41,466 bases of DNA from CAYPCH01 sp964409165 (lineage in GTDB: Bacteria > Bacillota > Clostridia > Acetivibrionales > Acetivibrionaceae), in the NCBI GenBank assembly GCA_964409165.1, contig CAYPCH010000017.1:1-41466 (forward strand). Direction: 5' to 3'. The translations under genes and the position numbers were made by a program. Shown here in pieces: positions 15,377-23,190 of the stretch (position 1 is its first letter; each line of letters opens with the position of its first letter). Under the pieces are notes generated by a model that saw only the letters and a list, made by a program, of their open reading frames with translations, did no database searches and had not been told where the DNA came from.

Positions 15377-16223
15377 TTGCACATTCTGTACTTATGAAAC
15401 AGCATGGTGTCCCGGATGCGGCGATTATAATATATTGGATGCTTTAAAAACAGCACTTGAAAGTTTAGGTAAAGAGCCACACGAGGTTTTGGTAGTGGGG
15501 GGGATAGGACAAGCAGCCAAAACCCCACAGTATATAAATACCAACGGTTTTTGCGGATTGCATGGAAGGGCTGTTCCGCCTGCTGCTGCAGCAAAGATAG
15601 CAAACAAAAACCTTACTGTAATTATAGACTCGGGTGACGGCGATACTTATGGTGAAGGGGGCAACCATTTTATTCACAACATAAGAAGAAATATTGATAT
15701 GACACATTTTGTACATGACAATCAAATATACGGACTGACAAAAGGTCAGGCTTCACCTACTACCGATGAAGGTCGTGTTACAGATGTTCAGCCTATGGGC
15801 TCTTTGAATTCACCTATGAATCCCCTTGTTTTGGCTTTATCATTAGGAGCCGGTTTTGTTGCAAGGTCATTCAGTGGTGATAAGGAGCATTTGATTGCAG
15901 TTATGATTGAGGCTATAAAATATAAAGGGTACGCTCTTGTGGACATACTTCAGCCGTGTGTCAGCTTTAACAAGGTCAATACCTTCGCATGGTACAATAA
16001 AAGGGTGTATAGGCTGGATGAAGATTATGACAGCAATGATTTTCACGGTGCATTCAAAAAGGCTATGGAATGGGGAGACAAGATACCTATTGGGATTCTG
16101 TATAAAAAGGAAATGCCTACGTATCATGACAAAATTAATTTTCTCAAAAATGATAAACCGCTTGTATATCAGGAACCTGTGAGGGAAGAGAAAATAAAAG
16201 AGTTTATGAAGGATTTTATATAA
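15369..16223 (+). CDS. korB: 2-oxoacid:ferredoxin oxidoreductase, TPP-binding beta subunit
   Basis: This 284-residue beta subunit has the motifs WCPGCGDYNILDALKTAL, the TPP-metal motif GDGDTYGEGGNHFIHNIRRN and NQIYGLTKGQASPTTDEG. It pairs with the fused gamma-alpha subunit just upstream. No dedicated ferredoxin subunit is encoded beside it, unlike the vor operon. ATG 15369 is supported by AAGGAGG and by the overlap with the korA stop (translational coupling); the longer open frame from 15309 lies inside korA. A hairpin terminator follows at 16259-16293. Confidence 0.93.
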   Translation: MSDCTFCTYETAWCPGCGDYNILDALKTALESLGKEPHEVLVVGGIGQAAKTPQYINTNGFCGLHGRAVPPAAAAKIANKNLTVIIDSGDGDTYGEGGNHFIHNIRRNIDMTHFVHDNQIYGLTKGQASPTTDEGRVTDVQPMGSLNSPMNPLVLALSLGAGFVARSFSGDKEHLIAVMIEAIKYKGYALVDILQPCVSFNKVNTFAWYNKRVYRLDEDYDSNDFHGAFKKAMEWGDKIPIGILYKKEMPTYHDKINFLKNDKPLVYQEPVREEKIKEFMKDFI

Positions 16224-16227
16224 ATAA

Positions 16228-16241
16228 CTCAACTTTCCCAC
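16228..16241 (-). repeat. Fragment of repeat R1
   Basis: These 14 bases match the reverse complement of the R1 end GTGGGAAAGTTGAG. The rest of the repeat is absent. The fragment lies five bases after the korB stop, much as the copy at 41414 lies just after the last pilus gene. Confidence 0.45.
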
Positions 16242-16258
16242 TTATAATCTTATACATT

Positions 16259-16293
16259 AAAACTCCGGAGGCTTTTTAGCCTAACGGGGTTTA
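16259..16293 (+). terminator. Terminator of korAB
   Basis: ACTCCG (16262-16267) pairs with CGGGGT (16285-16290), and the inner AGGC/GCCT closes a TTTTTA loop. TTTATT follows. It lies 35 bases downstream of the korB stop codon. Confidence 0.65.
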
Positions 16294-16357
16294 TTAGAAC
16301 CATTTCCTGAAAGGAAATCGCTAAAAGCTTTAGGACTCGATGTGTTGAAGCTTTTAG
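16291..16357 (-). repeat. Palindromic repeat R2, copy d
   Basis: This is a diverged minus-strand copy with TTATTAGAACCATTTCCTGA at its plus-strand left end and a CTAAAAGCTT/AAGCTTTTAG hairpin at the right. It ends seven bases from the stop codon of the LCP gene and probably acts as its terminator. The reading frame is not kept in this copy. Confidence 0.82.
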
Positions 16358-16363
16358 CCGGAT

Positions 16364-17506
16364 TTACAAATCCTCATCAATAACTATATAATAAAGCCCA
16401 TTTATCATTTTATCCTTTCCTGTAACAGTTGAAGATTCAATTGAATACTTGTCGACAACTGCATCTTTTGCAGTACCAAGATATGAGGTCAGAATATCTC
16501 CGACACCTATACTGTGCTTAACATTTTTAGAAAAGGAGTTTAATAACCCGGGTATTTTGTTTACATTTGTAACTGTACCGTGTTGTTCAATAAATGCTTT
16601 TATAAATGTGTTCTGGTTTTTCTTTCTTTCGTAATCGCCGTATTGCTTCAGGTTTCCTTCTTCATCATATCCCTGCCTAAATCTAAGGAACCCTTCCGCC
16701 TGTTTACCGTTTAATTTCTGCACACCTTGTTCAAGATGTATTTCCAGATCCTGAAACGGATCATCATAGTGCATTGGATAGGGAACATTTATACTAACGC
16801 CACCGAAGAGGTCAACTACTTCAACAAGCCCATCAGTATTAATACGGATAAAATCACTAATATTTATATCAAATTTTTCTTCAATAACTTTTGCGAGAAA
16901 ATTAATAGTGTAATAATTACCGAATTTTCCTTCCTCTTTCATATAATTGCCTATTGTATGGGCACTGTTCAGTTTATAATACTCATTAACATTGACATGA
17001 CCCATTTCACTTGCCTTCAAATCTATATAATGCCTTACTTTAAGGTTGTAATTTACATACAGATCCCTGGGAAGCATTATAATTTTGATTTTCTTATCAT
17101 TTTTATCAATACTGAGTATTCCTATGGTGTCGTAAAGACCGCTTACTTTATCTGTTCCTATAAATAATATATTTTTGCTATTTTTCCCCACAAGTTGCTT
17201 TGAGTACTTGTTCCCTTGAGTAAGACCTAGTATTGCGTCATAATCTATAGCTGGTTCTTCTGTAGGCAGAACAACATCTTCCGGGGGATTATATACATTG
17301 CCCGGTATATCCTGTGGCATGCGTGTAATTACAGGTTGTACATTTATACCTGAAATTACCTCGTTTGAATTCATTAACCCCGATTTTCCTAAAGAAAAAA
17401 TAAGTATACCTATTAGAACAAAAACCCCTAACAAAATAAACAAAGAATTCTTAAAATTTATCTTTTTTAGTCTCGGTTTACCAGAACCCAATTTTTTCTT
17501 AAGCAT
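16364..17506 (-). CDS. LytR-CpsA-Psr (LCP) family cell-wall glycopolymer ligase
   Basis: This protein of about 380 residues attaches secondary wall polymers to peptidoglycan at the outer face of the membrane. A single N-terminal anchor (FKNSLFILLGVFVLIGILIF) is followed by a linker rich in Pro and Glu. The LCP domain starts at NILFIGTDKVSGLYDTIGI and contains the conserved IIMLPRDLYVNYN, and later LNGKQAEGFLRFRQGYDEEG with the Arg residues expected for polyprenyl-phosphate binding. I chose ATG 17506 because AGGGG sits eight bases upstream; the frame extends to 17524 without such a site. It stands alone, flanked by R2 repeats on both sides. Confidence 0.9.
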   Translation of the reverse strand: MLKKKLGSGKPRLKKINFKNSLFILLGVFVLIGILIFSLGKSGLMNSNEVISGINVQPVITRMPQDIPGNVYNPPEDVVLPTEEPAIDYDAILGLTQGNKYSKQLVGKNSKNILFIGTDKVSGLYDTIGILSIDKNDKKIKIIMLPRDLYVNYNLKVRHYIDLKASEMGHVNVNEYYKLNSAHTIGNYMKEEGKFGNYYTINFLAKVIEEKFDINISDFIRINTDGLVEVVDLFGGVSINVPYPMHYDDPFQDLEIHLEQGVQKLNGKQAEGFLRFRQGYDEEGNLKQYGDYERKKNQNTFIKAFIEQHGTVTNVNKIPGLLNSFSKNVKHSIGVGDILTSYLGTAKDAVVDKYSIESSTVTGKDKMINGLYYIVIDEDL

Positions 17507-17658
17507 TAATAAAACCCCTAACATTTTCTTAAATTAAGAATATAAACATATAAATAATAACCAATTAATTTTAACATAAATTAAACAATAATCGTGAGAA
17601 AAGTACAAAATTTTAAGAAAAATTTAAAGTGGTTGTAACAAAGAGAGTTGATTACATG

Positions 17659-17739
17659 AAATGACCCTAATAAAAAGCTTCAGGATATTGAATTCCAAAG
17701 CTTTTTGCCGGATTTCCTTTTATGAGAAATGACTCTAAC
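17659..17739 (+). repeat. Palindromic repeat R2, copy e, with a partial second copy in front
   Basis: The main copy is 17672-17739, from AAAAAGCTTCAGGATATTGA to AATGACTCTAAC. It is directly preceded at 17659-17671 by GAAATGACCCTAA, the tail of another R2 copy, so two elements meet head to tail. A small insertion closes the reading frame. It lies between the LCP and LytTR genes. Confidence 0.8.
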
Positions 17740-17787
17740 AAAATTTACTGCAAATTATCGCTAATGCAGTAAAACCAGAGTCTGCAA

Positions 17788-18531
17788 TTATGTGAACAAT
17801 TTTTGAAGTTCCTCATAATGTTCATAAGTAAGAAGTGCATCCTTATCGGTGTTTTTTAATTTAACAACATATGTCCATCTGCCGTAAGGATATATCTTTT
17901 GTATCATTGAGAGATTTATTATGTAAGACTTGTGGCTTCTATAAAATACAGATTTATCAAGACGTTCTTCAAGTTCCGTCAGTCCTTCGGAAGTTACATA
18001 ACGTTCATTAGCTGTATATATTGCTGACGAACGGTCTTCTCTTTGTATAAGTATTATTTCGTTCATATCAATAAAACTTATACCTTCTTTGTTTTTTATT
18101 ATAAGCTTATCTAAAGCTTTTGAAATTGCGTATATTTTATCGATGGAGGGGACAATTTCTTTATTCGATAGGTTTTTTATCCTTTCTAGAGTCTTGTAAA
18201 TTCTTTCGATTTTAAAAGGCTTTACAATATAATCAAAAGCATAAACGTCAAAAGCATCAGGCATGTACTCATGATGAGCTGTTGCAAAAATTATCATGGT
18301 TTTAGGGTTTATTTCCATTACTTTTTTAGCACACTCAACTCCATCAAGTTTAGGCATTTCAACATCCATAAAAACTACATCAGGTCTTAAAGAATGAGCG
18401 AGGCAGAAGGCGGATTCACCGTCTTCTGCTTCACCTGAAAGTTCAAAGCCTTCAATTCGTGATATAGCTTTTTTTAAGATTGTTCTCATTCCTTTATCAT
18501 CATCAGCTATAAGAACTTTGTGTATCAACAA
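17788..18531 (-). CDS. Response regulator, LytR/AgrA type (REC-LytTR)
   Basis: This 247-residue regulator has an N-terminal receiver domain with acidic DDD at 10-12, the phosphoacceptor D56 in FMDVEMP, and the VKPF lysine. Its C-terminal LytTR DNA-binding domain spans about 145-245, with FYRSHKSYIINLSMIQKIYP typical of this fold. It starts with TTG, immediately after the stop codon of the 120-residue gene (TGGTAATTG), with GGTGG as ribosome binding site, so translation is probably coupled. It is the last gene of the operon whose first gene encodes a histidine kinase, and the two are likely partners. Targets are unknown. Confidence 0.92.
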   Translation of the reverse strand: MLIHKVLIADDDKGMRTILKKAISRIEGFELSGEAEDGESAFCLAHSLRPDVVFMDVEMPKLDGVECAKKVMEINPKTMIIFATAHHEYMPDAFDVYAFDYIVKPFKIERIYKTLERIKNLSNKEIVPSIDKIYAISKALDKLIIKNKEGISFIDMNEIILIQREDRSSAIYTANERYVTSEGLTELEERLDKSVFYRSHKSYIINLSMIQKIYPYGRWTYVVKLKNTDKDALLTYEHYEELQKLFT

Positions 18532-18894
18532 TTACCACCGGCCTCTTCTTCGTGATCTGGGCTTGCCTAATACTTCCGACAGAATAACTCCACGAATCAA
18601 TTCGTTTTTTGCCATGTTTGAAAAGTCAAGGTTATTGCTATTATAGTTAACATTGTTATTATTATCATCTGCGGATGTTTTTATTTTTTCCCGAGTTTTT
18701 TTTACCCTATCGGATGTGTTGCTTTTGTCACCACCGGTTTTAACGGAAGTATCATTCTTTATTAAAACTTTCTTGCGTTCCGTTTTCTGTGCATTAGTAC
18801 TTCTCGCAGATTGCTGCTGAGGTTGTATCTCGTTCTGAACTGTTTGTACAATATCTGATAACGACCGGGAAATATCTTCAAATAAATTACTCAT
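18532..18894 (-). CDS. Small disordered protein of the flotillin operon
   Basis: I do not recognise a named family. The 120-residue product has a short N-terminal helical part (SNLFEDISRSLSDIVQTVQNE). A long low-complexity middle is rich in Gln, Lys, Thr, Ser and Asn, including an Asn-rich stretch near residues 76-88. It ends in a C-terminal segment, NELIRGVILSEVLGKPRSRR, with an amphipathic helix and a basic tail. The shape suggests an adaptor that joins two partners or binds membrane or nucleic acid by its basic end. AAAGGAG precedes the ATG. It lies between floA (28 bases upstream) and the response regulator (adjacent), so a role with either is plausible. Confidence 0.75.
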   Translation of the reverse strand: MSNLFEDISRSLSDIVQTVQNEIQPQQQSARSTNAQKTERKKVLIKNDTSVKTGGDKSNTSDRVKKTREKIKTSADDNNNNVNYNSNNLDFSNMAKNELIRGVILSEVLGKPRSRRRGRW

Positions 18895-18922
18895 AGCTAC
18901 ACAACTCCTTTAAAATACAGCA

Positions 18923-19927
18923 TTACTTTTTATTGTCAATATTTGAAGTTTCCTGTTTGCCTGATTTTGATATACTATCTCTCATTTGAGTATCAGCTAT
19001 AACATTCTGCATGTTGTAGTAATCCATAACACCTAATTTACCTTCACGCAACGCAGCAGCCATTGCTTGGGGAACTTCAGCTTCAGCTTCAACAACCTTT
19101 GCTCTCATTTCCTGTACTGCAGCTTTCATTTCCTGCTCTTTTGCCACAGCCATTGCTCTTCTTTCCTCAGCCTTTGCCTGGGCTATGCGCTTATCAGCTT
19201 CAGCTTGGTCTGTTTGAAGCTGGGCTCCAATATTTCTTCCCACATCTATATCCGCAATATCAATCGAAAGAATTTCAAATGCAGTACCTGCATCAAGCCC
19301 TTTATCAAGAACAGTTCTGGAAATAGCATCCGGATTTTCAAGAACCATTTTATGATCATCGGAAGAACCAACGGTTGTAACAACACCTTCACCAACACGT
19401 GCTATTATGGTTTGCTCTCCGGCACCCCCTACAAGACGGTCTATATTCGCTCTTACCGTAACACGTGCTTTAGCTTTCAATTCTATTCCATCTTTTGCAA
19501 TTGCAGCTATGATTGGTGTTTCAATTACTTTAGGATTAACACTCATTTGAACTGCTTCAAGTACATTTCTTCCTGCCAGGTCAATTGCGGCGGCTCTTTC
19601 AAACTCAAGAGGTATATCTGCTCTCTGGGCAGCGATAAGTGCATTTACAACTCTGTCTACATTACCTCCTGCCAGGTAGTGGGCTTCAAGTTTGTTTATT
19701 GACACAGTTATGCCTGCTTTTGTTGCTTTAATCATCGGATTAACTACCCTTGTCGGAATAACTCTTCTAAGCCTCATACCTACAAGTGTAAAGATTCCTA
19801 CTTTTACATTTGCGGCAAAGGCTGATATCCAAAGACCTACCGGTATAAAAGTAAAGAAAAGCACAAGAAATACAATTATTACTCCAATTATTAGAATTGC
19901 GACTAAAAAACTCATTTCTGGACCCAT
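18923..19927 (-). CDS. floA: Flotillin-like protein FloA
   Basis: This 334-residue SPFH-family membrane protein forms functional membrane microdomains in Firmicutes (B. subtilis FloA/YqfA). It has an N-terminal membrane segment (VAILIIGVIIVFLVLFFTFI). The YqfA-type body carries NPMIKATKAGITVSINKLEA, the SPFH region ITVRANIDRLVGG and GEGVVTTVGSSDDHKMVLENP. A C-terminal coiled coil is rich in Ala, Glu and Lys (ADKRIAQAKAEERRAMAVAK). ATG follows AGGGGA. It is 48 bases after the NfeD gene, the usual pairing for flotillins. Confidence 0.96.
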   Translation of the reverse strand: MGPEMSFLVAILIIGVIIVFLVLFFTFIPVGLWISAFAANVKVGIFTLVGMRLRRVIPTRVVNPMIKATKAGITVSINKLEAHYLAGGNVDRVVNALIAAQRADIPLEFERAAAIDLAGRNVLEAVQMSVNPKVIETPIIAAIAKDGIELKAKARVTVRANIDRLVGGAGEQTIIARVGEGVVTTVGSSDDHKMVLENPDAISRTVLDKGLDAGTAFEILSIDIADIDVGRNIGAQLQTDQAEADKRIAQAKAEERRAMAVAKEQEMKAAVQEMRAKVVEAEAEVPQAMAAALREGKLGVMDYYNMQNVIADTQMRDSISKSGKQETSNIDNKK

Positions 19928-19975
19928 GTTAAAATCCCCTTTCTTTTTTTGATTTTTATGTTTTGTTTTTTATGA

Positions 19976-20506
19976 CTATTTTATTTGTTTAACAACTATT
20001 CTTCTTCCTTCAACCTTTATTACTTTTATTTTTACGCCTTTATTAATGTATTCACCCCTTGCAACAACGTCAAGCTTAACTCCGTCAAAGTCTGCAGTGC
20101 CTGCCGGTCTCAAAACGGTTGTTGCAATTCCTTCCTTTCCGAGAAAATAATCCAAGTCTTCACTGCTTTCAAATCCCTGTTCCTTATCTAAAGAATCATT
20201 CAGTATAAGTGTTTTTGATAGTCGCCCCCTCGTAGCAGAGTATAGTACAAGAGTCAGTGACAGTCCCAAAATTGCCAGTATGATTAAAAGCATTATCAGA
20301 ACATCCAGTGCACTTCTTGCCGTCATTATTACTCCAATAAATAAAAGTATTGTGCCTGTAATCCCTGGAACTCCAAATCCCGGATTGAACATTTCGATTA
20401 TTATAAAAATAAAACCTAGTATGAAAAAGATTGCTGCCCATAAAGACATGGAATTTAAAAAACCAAAAGGTTCCGGGCTGTTTATTGCCAATGACATATA
20501 TTCCAT
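19976..20506 (-). CDS. NfeD family membrane protein
   Basis: The 176-residue protein has about three hydrophobic segments in its first 95 residues (including WAAIFFILGFIFIIIEMFNP). A C-terminal OB-fold domain follows, with LGKEGIATTVLRPAGTADFD, GVKLDVVARGEYINKG and KIKVIKVEGRRIVV. It lacks the ClpP-like protease domain of long NfeD (YqeZ), so it is the short type. NfeD proteins accompany flotillins and are thought to help assemble or tune microdomains. It starts ATG after GGGGGTG and precedes floA. Confidence 0.92.
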   Translation of the reverse strand: MEYMSLAINSPEPFGFLNSMSLWAAIFFILGFIFIIIEMFNPGFGVPGITGTILLFIGVIMTARSALDVLIMLLIILAILGLSLTLVLYSATRGRLSKTLILNDSLDKEQGFESSEDLDYFLGKEGIATTVLRPAGTADFDGVKLDVVARGEYINKGVKIKVIKVEGRRIVVKQIK

Positions 20507-20608
20507 AATAGCACCCCCAAATTATTATATGTTTTTTATCATGCTTTAATTATAATATAGTTTATAACAGCTTAAAATAGTTAGTTGCTGAATTATACAA
20601 ATAGAAGT

Positions 20609-21502
20609 TCATGTTGTCGTTTTCAATGTATTATCATTTTGCTTTGGAATATACATATTAAATCTTGTGGAATTATTGGCACTCTTAACCGTTATGATGC
20701 CACCATATCTTTCAATTATATTTTTTGAAATTGAAAGCCCCATTCCTTCTCCTTCGCTACCTTTTGTCGTAAATCCTGCCTCAAAAACTTTATTTATAAT
20801 ATTTTTGGGAATGTCAGGTCCATTATTTTCAATCACAATCCCATAGGATTTAATATCTTCAAAAATACTTATATTTATTAGCTTTTCTCCGTTAAAGCGT
20901 TCTAAAACATAAACAGCATTATCAATTATGTTTCCGAAAACACGGCATAATTCCCAAGAAGGTAGATTTATGCCCTCTAATATTGAGGTTACTGAAAGTT
21001 CTACGGTGATTTCCTTTTGCTCACAGTGAAGAAGTTTTGCCTGAAGCAGTGCATTGATAGCAGGGATTGAGGTTTTCAGAACCTTATTCACTTTTTGTAT
21101 GTCATTATATATCTGTTCTATATAATCTGAGGCATCCACATATTCTTCCATTTCAATAAGACTGTATACCACCTGCAAATGATTCATAAAATCGTGTCTT
21201 TGCGCCCTTAATGTCTTATTAAGATTTTCTACATATTTCAAGGTGCTTTTGAGCATTTTGTGCTGATTGTTGGTATTATTCAGTACAAGAGCATTTTTTA
21301 CAGCAAAGAAGCTGTTTATAAAAATACTTAAAAATATAATAATGAAAAATATCAGAGAAGTATTGTTTAAATTTGGTACAGTCCTTTTTTCCAGATCATA
21401 AAATAAAGCATACACAAGTAAGCCTATTACAACAACAAGATGTATCAGGTTTGAAATAATTATTGCTGCTATGGTTTTATTAATGTTGAGCATTCTCTTC
21501 AT
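20609..21502 (-). CDS. Sensor histidine kinase, SpoOB/GHKL type
   Basis: This 297-residue kinase has two N-terminal membrane segments (about residues 12-34 and 48-70), with only a short outside loop, then a cytoplasmic kinase core. The H-box is RAQRHDFMNHLQ, with H103 the likely phosphorylated residue. The ATP domain has the N-box FGNIIDNAVYVL and the G-boxes FEAGFTTKG and GEGMGLSISKNIIERYGG. This fold matches the CitA/DcuS- and AgrC-like kinases that usually pair with LytTR or CitB regulators. Because the sensing part is so small, it may sense the membrane or an adjacent protein. It is the first gene of the operon, 102 bases ahead of NfeD. Confidence 0.9.
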   Translation of the reverse strand: MKRMLNINKTIAAIIISNLIHLVVVIGLLVYALFYDLEKRTVPNLNNTSLIFFIIIFLSIFINSFFAVKNALVLNNTNNQHKMLKSTLKYVENLNKTLRAQRHDFMNHLQVVYSLIEMEEYVDASDYIEQIYNDIQKVNKVLKTSIPAINALLQAKLLHCEQKEITVELSVTSILEGINLPSWELCRVFGNIIDNAVYVLERFNGEKLINISIFEDIKSYGIVIENNGPDIPKNIINKVFEAGFTTKGSEGEGMGLSISKNIIERYGGIITVKSANNSTRFNMYIPKQNDNTLKTTT

Positions 21503-21528
21503 GTAAACCTTTTACTCCTGGATAATAT

Positions 21529-21585
21529 ATTAATCACGAAAATGATTTTACATTGAAAAAGTTAATTTTCGTGATGTTACATTAA
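21529..21585 (+). repeat. Palindromic repeat R3, copy 2
   Basis: ATCACGAAAAT (21533-21543) pairs with ATTTTCGTGAT (21565-21575) around a loop holding TACATTGAAAAAG. It lies just upstream of the histidine kinase gene, in the region where its promoter should be. Confidence 0.75.
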
Positions 21586-21595
21586 GGTAATATTT

Positions 21596-21626
21596 AAAAA
21601 GCAGATGAATAGATCATCTGCTTTTT
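21596..21626 (-). terminator. Terminator of ilvE
   Basis: AAAAAGCAGATGA pairs perfectly with TCATCTGCTTTTT (13 base pairs, five-base loop). Because the arms end in A5 and T5, it can work in both directions. It lies 14 bases beyond the ilvE stop codon. Confidence 0.88.
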
Positions 21627-21640
21627 AGTACATTTTTAAA

Positions 21641-22711
21641 CTACTTTACTTCAACTGTCCAGCCAAAGTTATCTTCAAGCTTTCCGCTCTGAATATTAGT
21701 TATGGTCTCATATACTTTTGCAGATAGTTCACCAATCTTGCCATTATTTATTTTTATATTTTTTTCATTCCAGTTCAACTCTCCGATAGGAGATATGACA
21801 GCAGCTGTTCCTGTTCCAAAGGCTTCTTCGAGAGTGCCGGCGGCATGTGCATCAAATATTTCCTGTATACTTATTTTCCGTTCACTAACACTTATATTCA
21901 TTGACTTTAAAAGTTCAATGGTTGAAGCCCTTGTTATTCCTGACAAAATGCTACCCTCAAGGGAAGGAGTTACAACCTCGCCGTTAATCTTGAAAAATAC
22001 ATTCATTGTACCGACTTCTTCAATGTATTTCTTTTCTATCCCGTCCAGCCATAAAACCTGTGTATATCCCTTTTCTTTTGCTTCTAGCTGTGCTTTAAGA
22101 CTTGCTGCGTAATTACCCGGTGTTTTTGAATAGCCTATGCCACCTTTAACCGCACGGACATAGTTTGATTCAACGTATATTTTTACAGGATTTATTCCTT
22201 CTTTATAGTATGCACCCACAGGGGACAAAATTATAATAAATTTAAACGTCATAGATGACCTTACACCAAGGAACGGATCTGTCGAGATAATAAATGGTCT
22301 TATATAAAGGGAAGTTCCTTCAGCTTCAGGTATCCAATCCTTTTCAAGGTTTACAAGTGTTTTAACTGCCTCAACTCCTAATTCCGTATCAATAGGAGGT
22401 ATGCAAAGACGATCATTTGAAATGTTTACCCTTTCCATATTTTTTAATGGTCTGAAAAGAAGAACCCTACCGTCTTCAGTTTTATATGCTTTTAGTCCTT
22501 CAAAAATAGCTTGACCATAGTGGAATACCATAGTTGAAGGCTCTAATGACAATGGCCCGTACGGTACTATACGAGGGTCATACCAGCCTTTGCCTTCTTC
22601 ATAGTCCATTATAAACATGTGGTCGGTAAATACCTGACCAAAACCTAAGTTGCTGGAATCCGGTTTATTCTTAGGATTTTTAGTTTTTTCAATTCTTGTC
22701 TTATATGACAT
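21641..22711 (-). CDS. ilvE: Branched-chain amino acid aminotransferase
   Basis: This 356-residue, PLP-dependent fold-type IV enzyme reversibly transfers amino groups between glutamate and the 2-oxoacids of Leu, Ile and Val. The PLP lysine is K196 in GGIGYSKTPGNYA. Other family blocks are YGPLSLEPSTMVFHYGQAIF, EGTSLYIRPFI and YIEEVGTMNVFF, with the phosphate-contact segment ILSGITRAS. Length matches the long bacterial/eukaryotic-type BCAT class. ATG follows AAGGGG. It stands alone. Its 2-oxoacid products are the substrates expected for the VOR-type complex at 6542-9230. Confidence 0.96.
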   Translation of the reverse strand: MSYKTRIEKTKNPKNKPDSSNLGFGQVFTDHMFIMDYEEGKGWYDPRIVPYGPLSLEPSTMVFHYGQAIFEGLKAYKTEDGRVLLFRPLKNMERVNISNDRLCIPPIDTELGVEAVKTLVNLEKDWIPEAEGTSLYIRPFIISTDPFLGVRSSMTFKFIIILSPVGAYYKEGINPVKIYVESNYVRAVKGGIGYSKTPGNYAASLKAQLEAKEKGYTQVLWLDGIEKKYIEEVGTMNVFFKINGEVVTPSLEGSILSGITRASTIELLKSMNISVSERKISIQEIFDAHAAGTLEEAFGTGTAAVISPIGELNWNEKNIKINNGKIGELSAKVYETITNIQSGKLEDNFGWTVEVK

Positions 22712-22777
22712 TTTTTACTAACCCCTTTCAAATATAAAAATGTTACCGTATTATCTTTATTACAAAGAAAATGGTCT

Positions 22778-22820
22778 ATATTGAATGCGATAAAGATTTT
22801 ACATCGCACTTCAATTTCCT
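22778..22820 (+). repeat. Palindromic repeat R4, copy 1
   Basis: TTGAATGCGAT (22781-22791) pairs with ATCGCACTTCAA (22803-22814), with one bulge. The reverse complement of 32442-32484 is clearly the same element (TATATTGAACACGATAAAG...). Only these two copies are seen. Confidence 0.75.
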
Positions 22821-22827
22821 TAACTCA

Positions 22828-22878
22828 ATATCACAAAAATCAATTTTTTCAATGTAGAATTATTTTCGTGATTAATAT
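22828..22878 (-). repeat. Palindromic repeat R3, copy 3
   Basis: On the minus strand it reads ATATTAATCACGAAAATAAT, followed by TCTACATTGAAAAAATTGAT and GTGATAT, matching copies at 3393 and 21529. It lies directly next to repeat R4. Confidence 0.75.
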
Positions 22879-23125
22879 AAATAAAAGCTGTGAAATTTTG
22901 CCCAATGGGACATTAAATCAACCGGGTATATAATCCAGACAGTAGCTTTAAGTACGTCCGATAAAATTATATTGCAAAACCTCATATCTATTATGCAACT
23001 TTTCATATAAAAAATCCAGTACTTTTTACTTGAAAAGTATAAAAACAATCACAAAAAAAATATTCGACATATTAGGATGAGTAAAAGTTATATTTTTTTA
23101 TATCATTTTAAATACAGTAAAAGGG

Positions 23126-23134
23126 TGATATAAT
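23126..23134 (+). promoter_or_regulatory. Candidate extended -10 promoter of the dockerin gene
   Basis: TGATATAAT matches the extended -10 consensus and lies 57 bases before the start codon. No strong -35 box is visible. Confidence 0.45.
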
Positions 23135-23190
23135 GTTTATAGAGATAGAAACTTTTAAACTTTTATTTGTTTTATGAGGGGGTATAAATA

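Larger units (their letters stand above)
22712..23190. other. Divergent intergenic region between ilvE and the dockerin gene
   Basis: No gene is visible. It holds repeat R4 (22778-22820), repeat R3 (22828-22878), and a candidate promoter for the dockerin gene at 23126-23134. The remainder is AT-rich. Confidence 0.5.

Noticed and set aside
15037..15603. 188-codon minus-strand open frame across the korA-korB junction
   Set aside because: Covers two certain genes on the opposite strand and shows no recognisable domain.
16727..17167. 146-codon plus-strand open frame opposite the LCP gene
   Set aside because: Antisense of the recognised LCP domain; no ribosome binding site.
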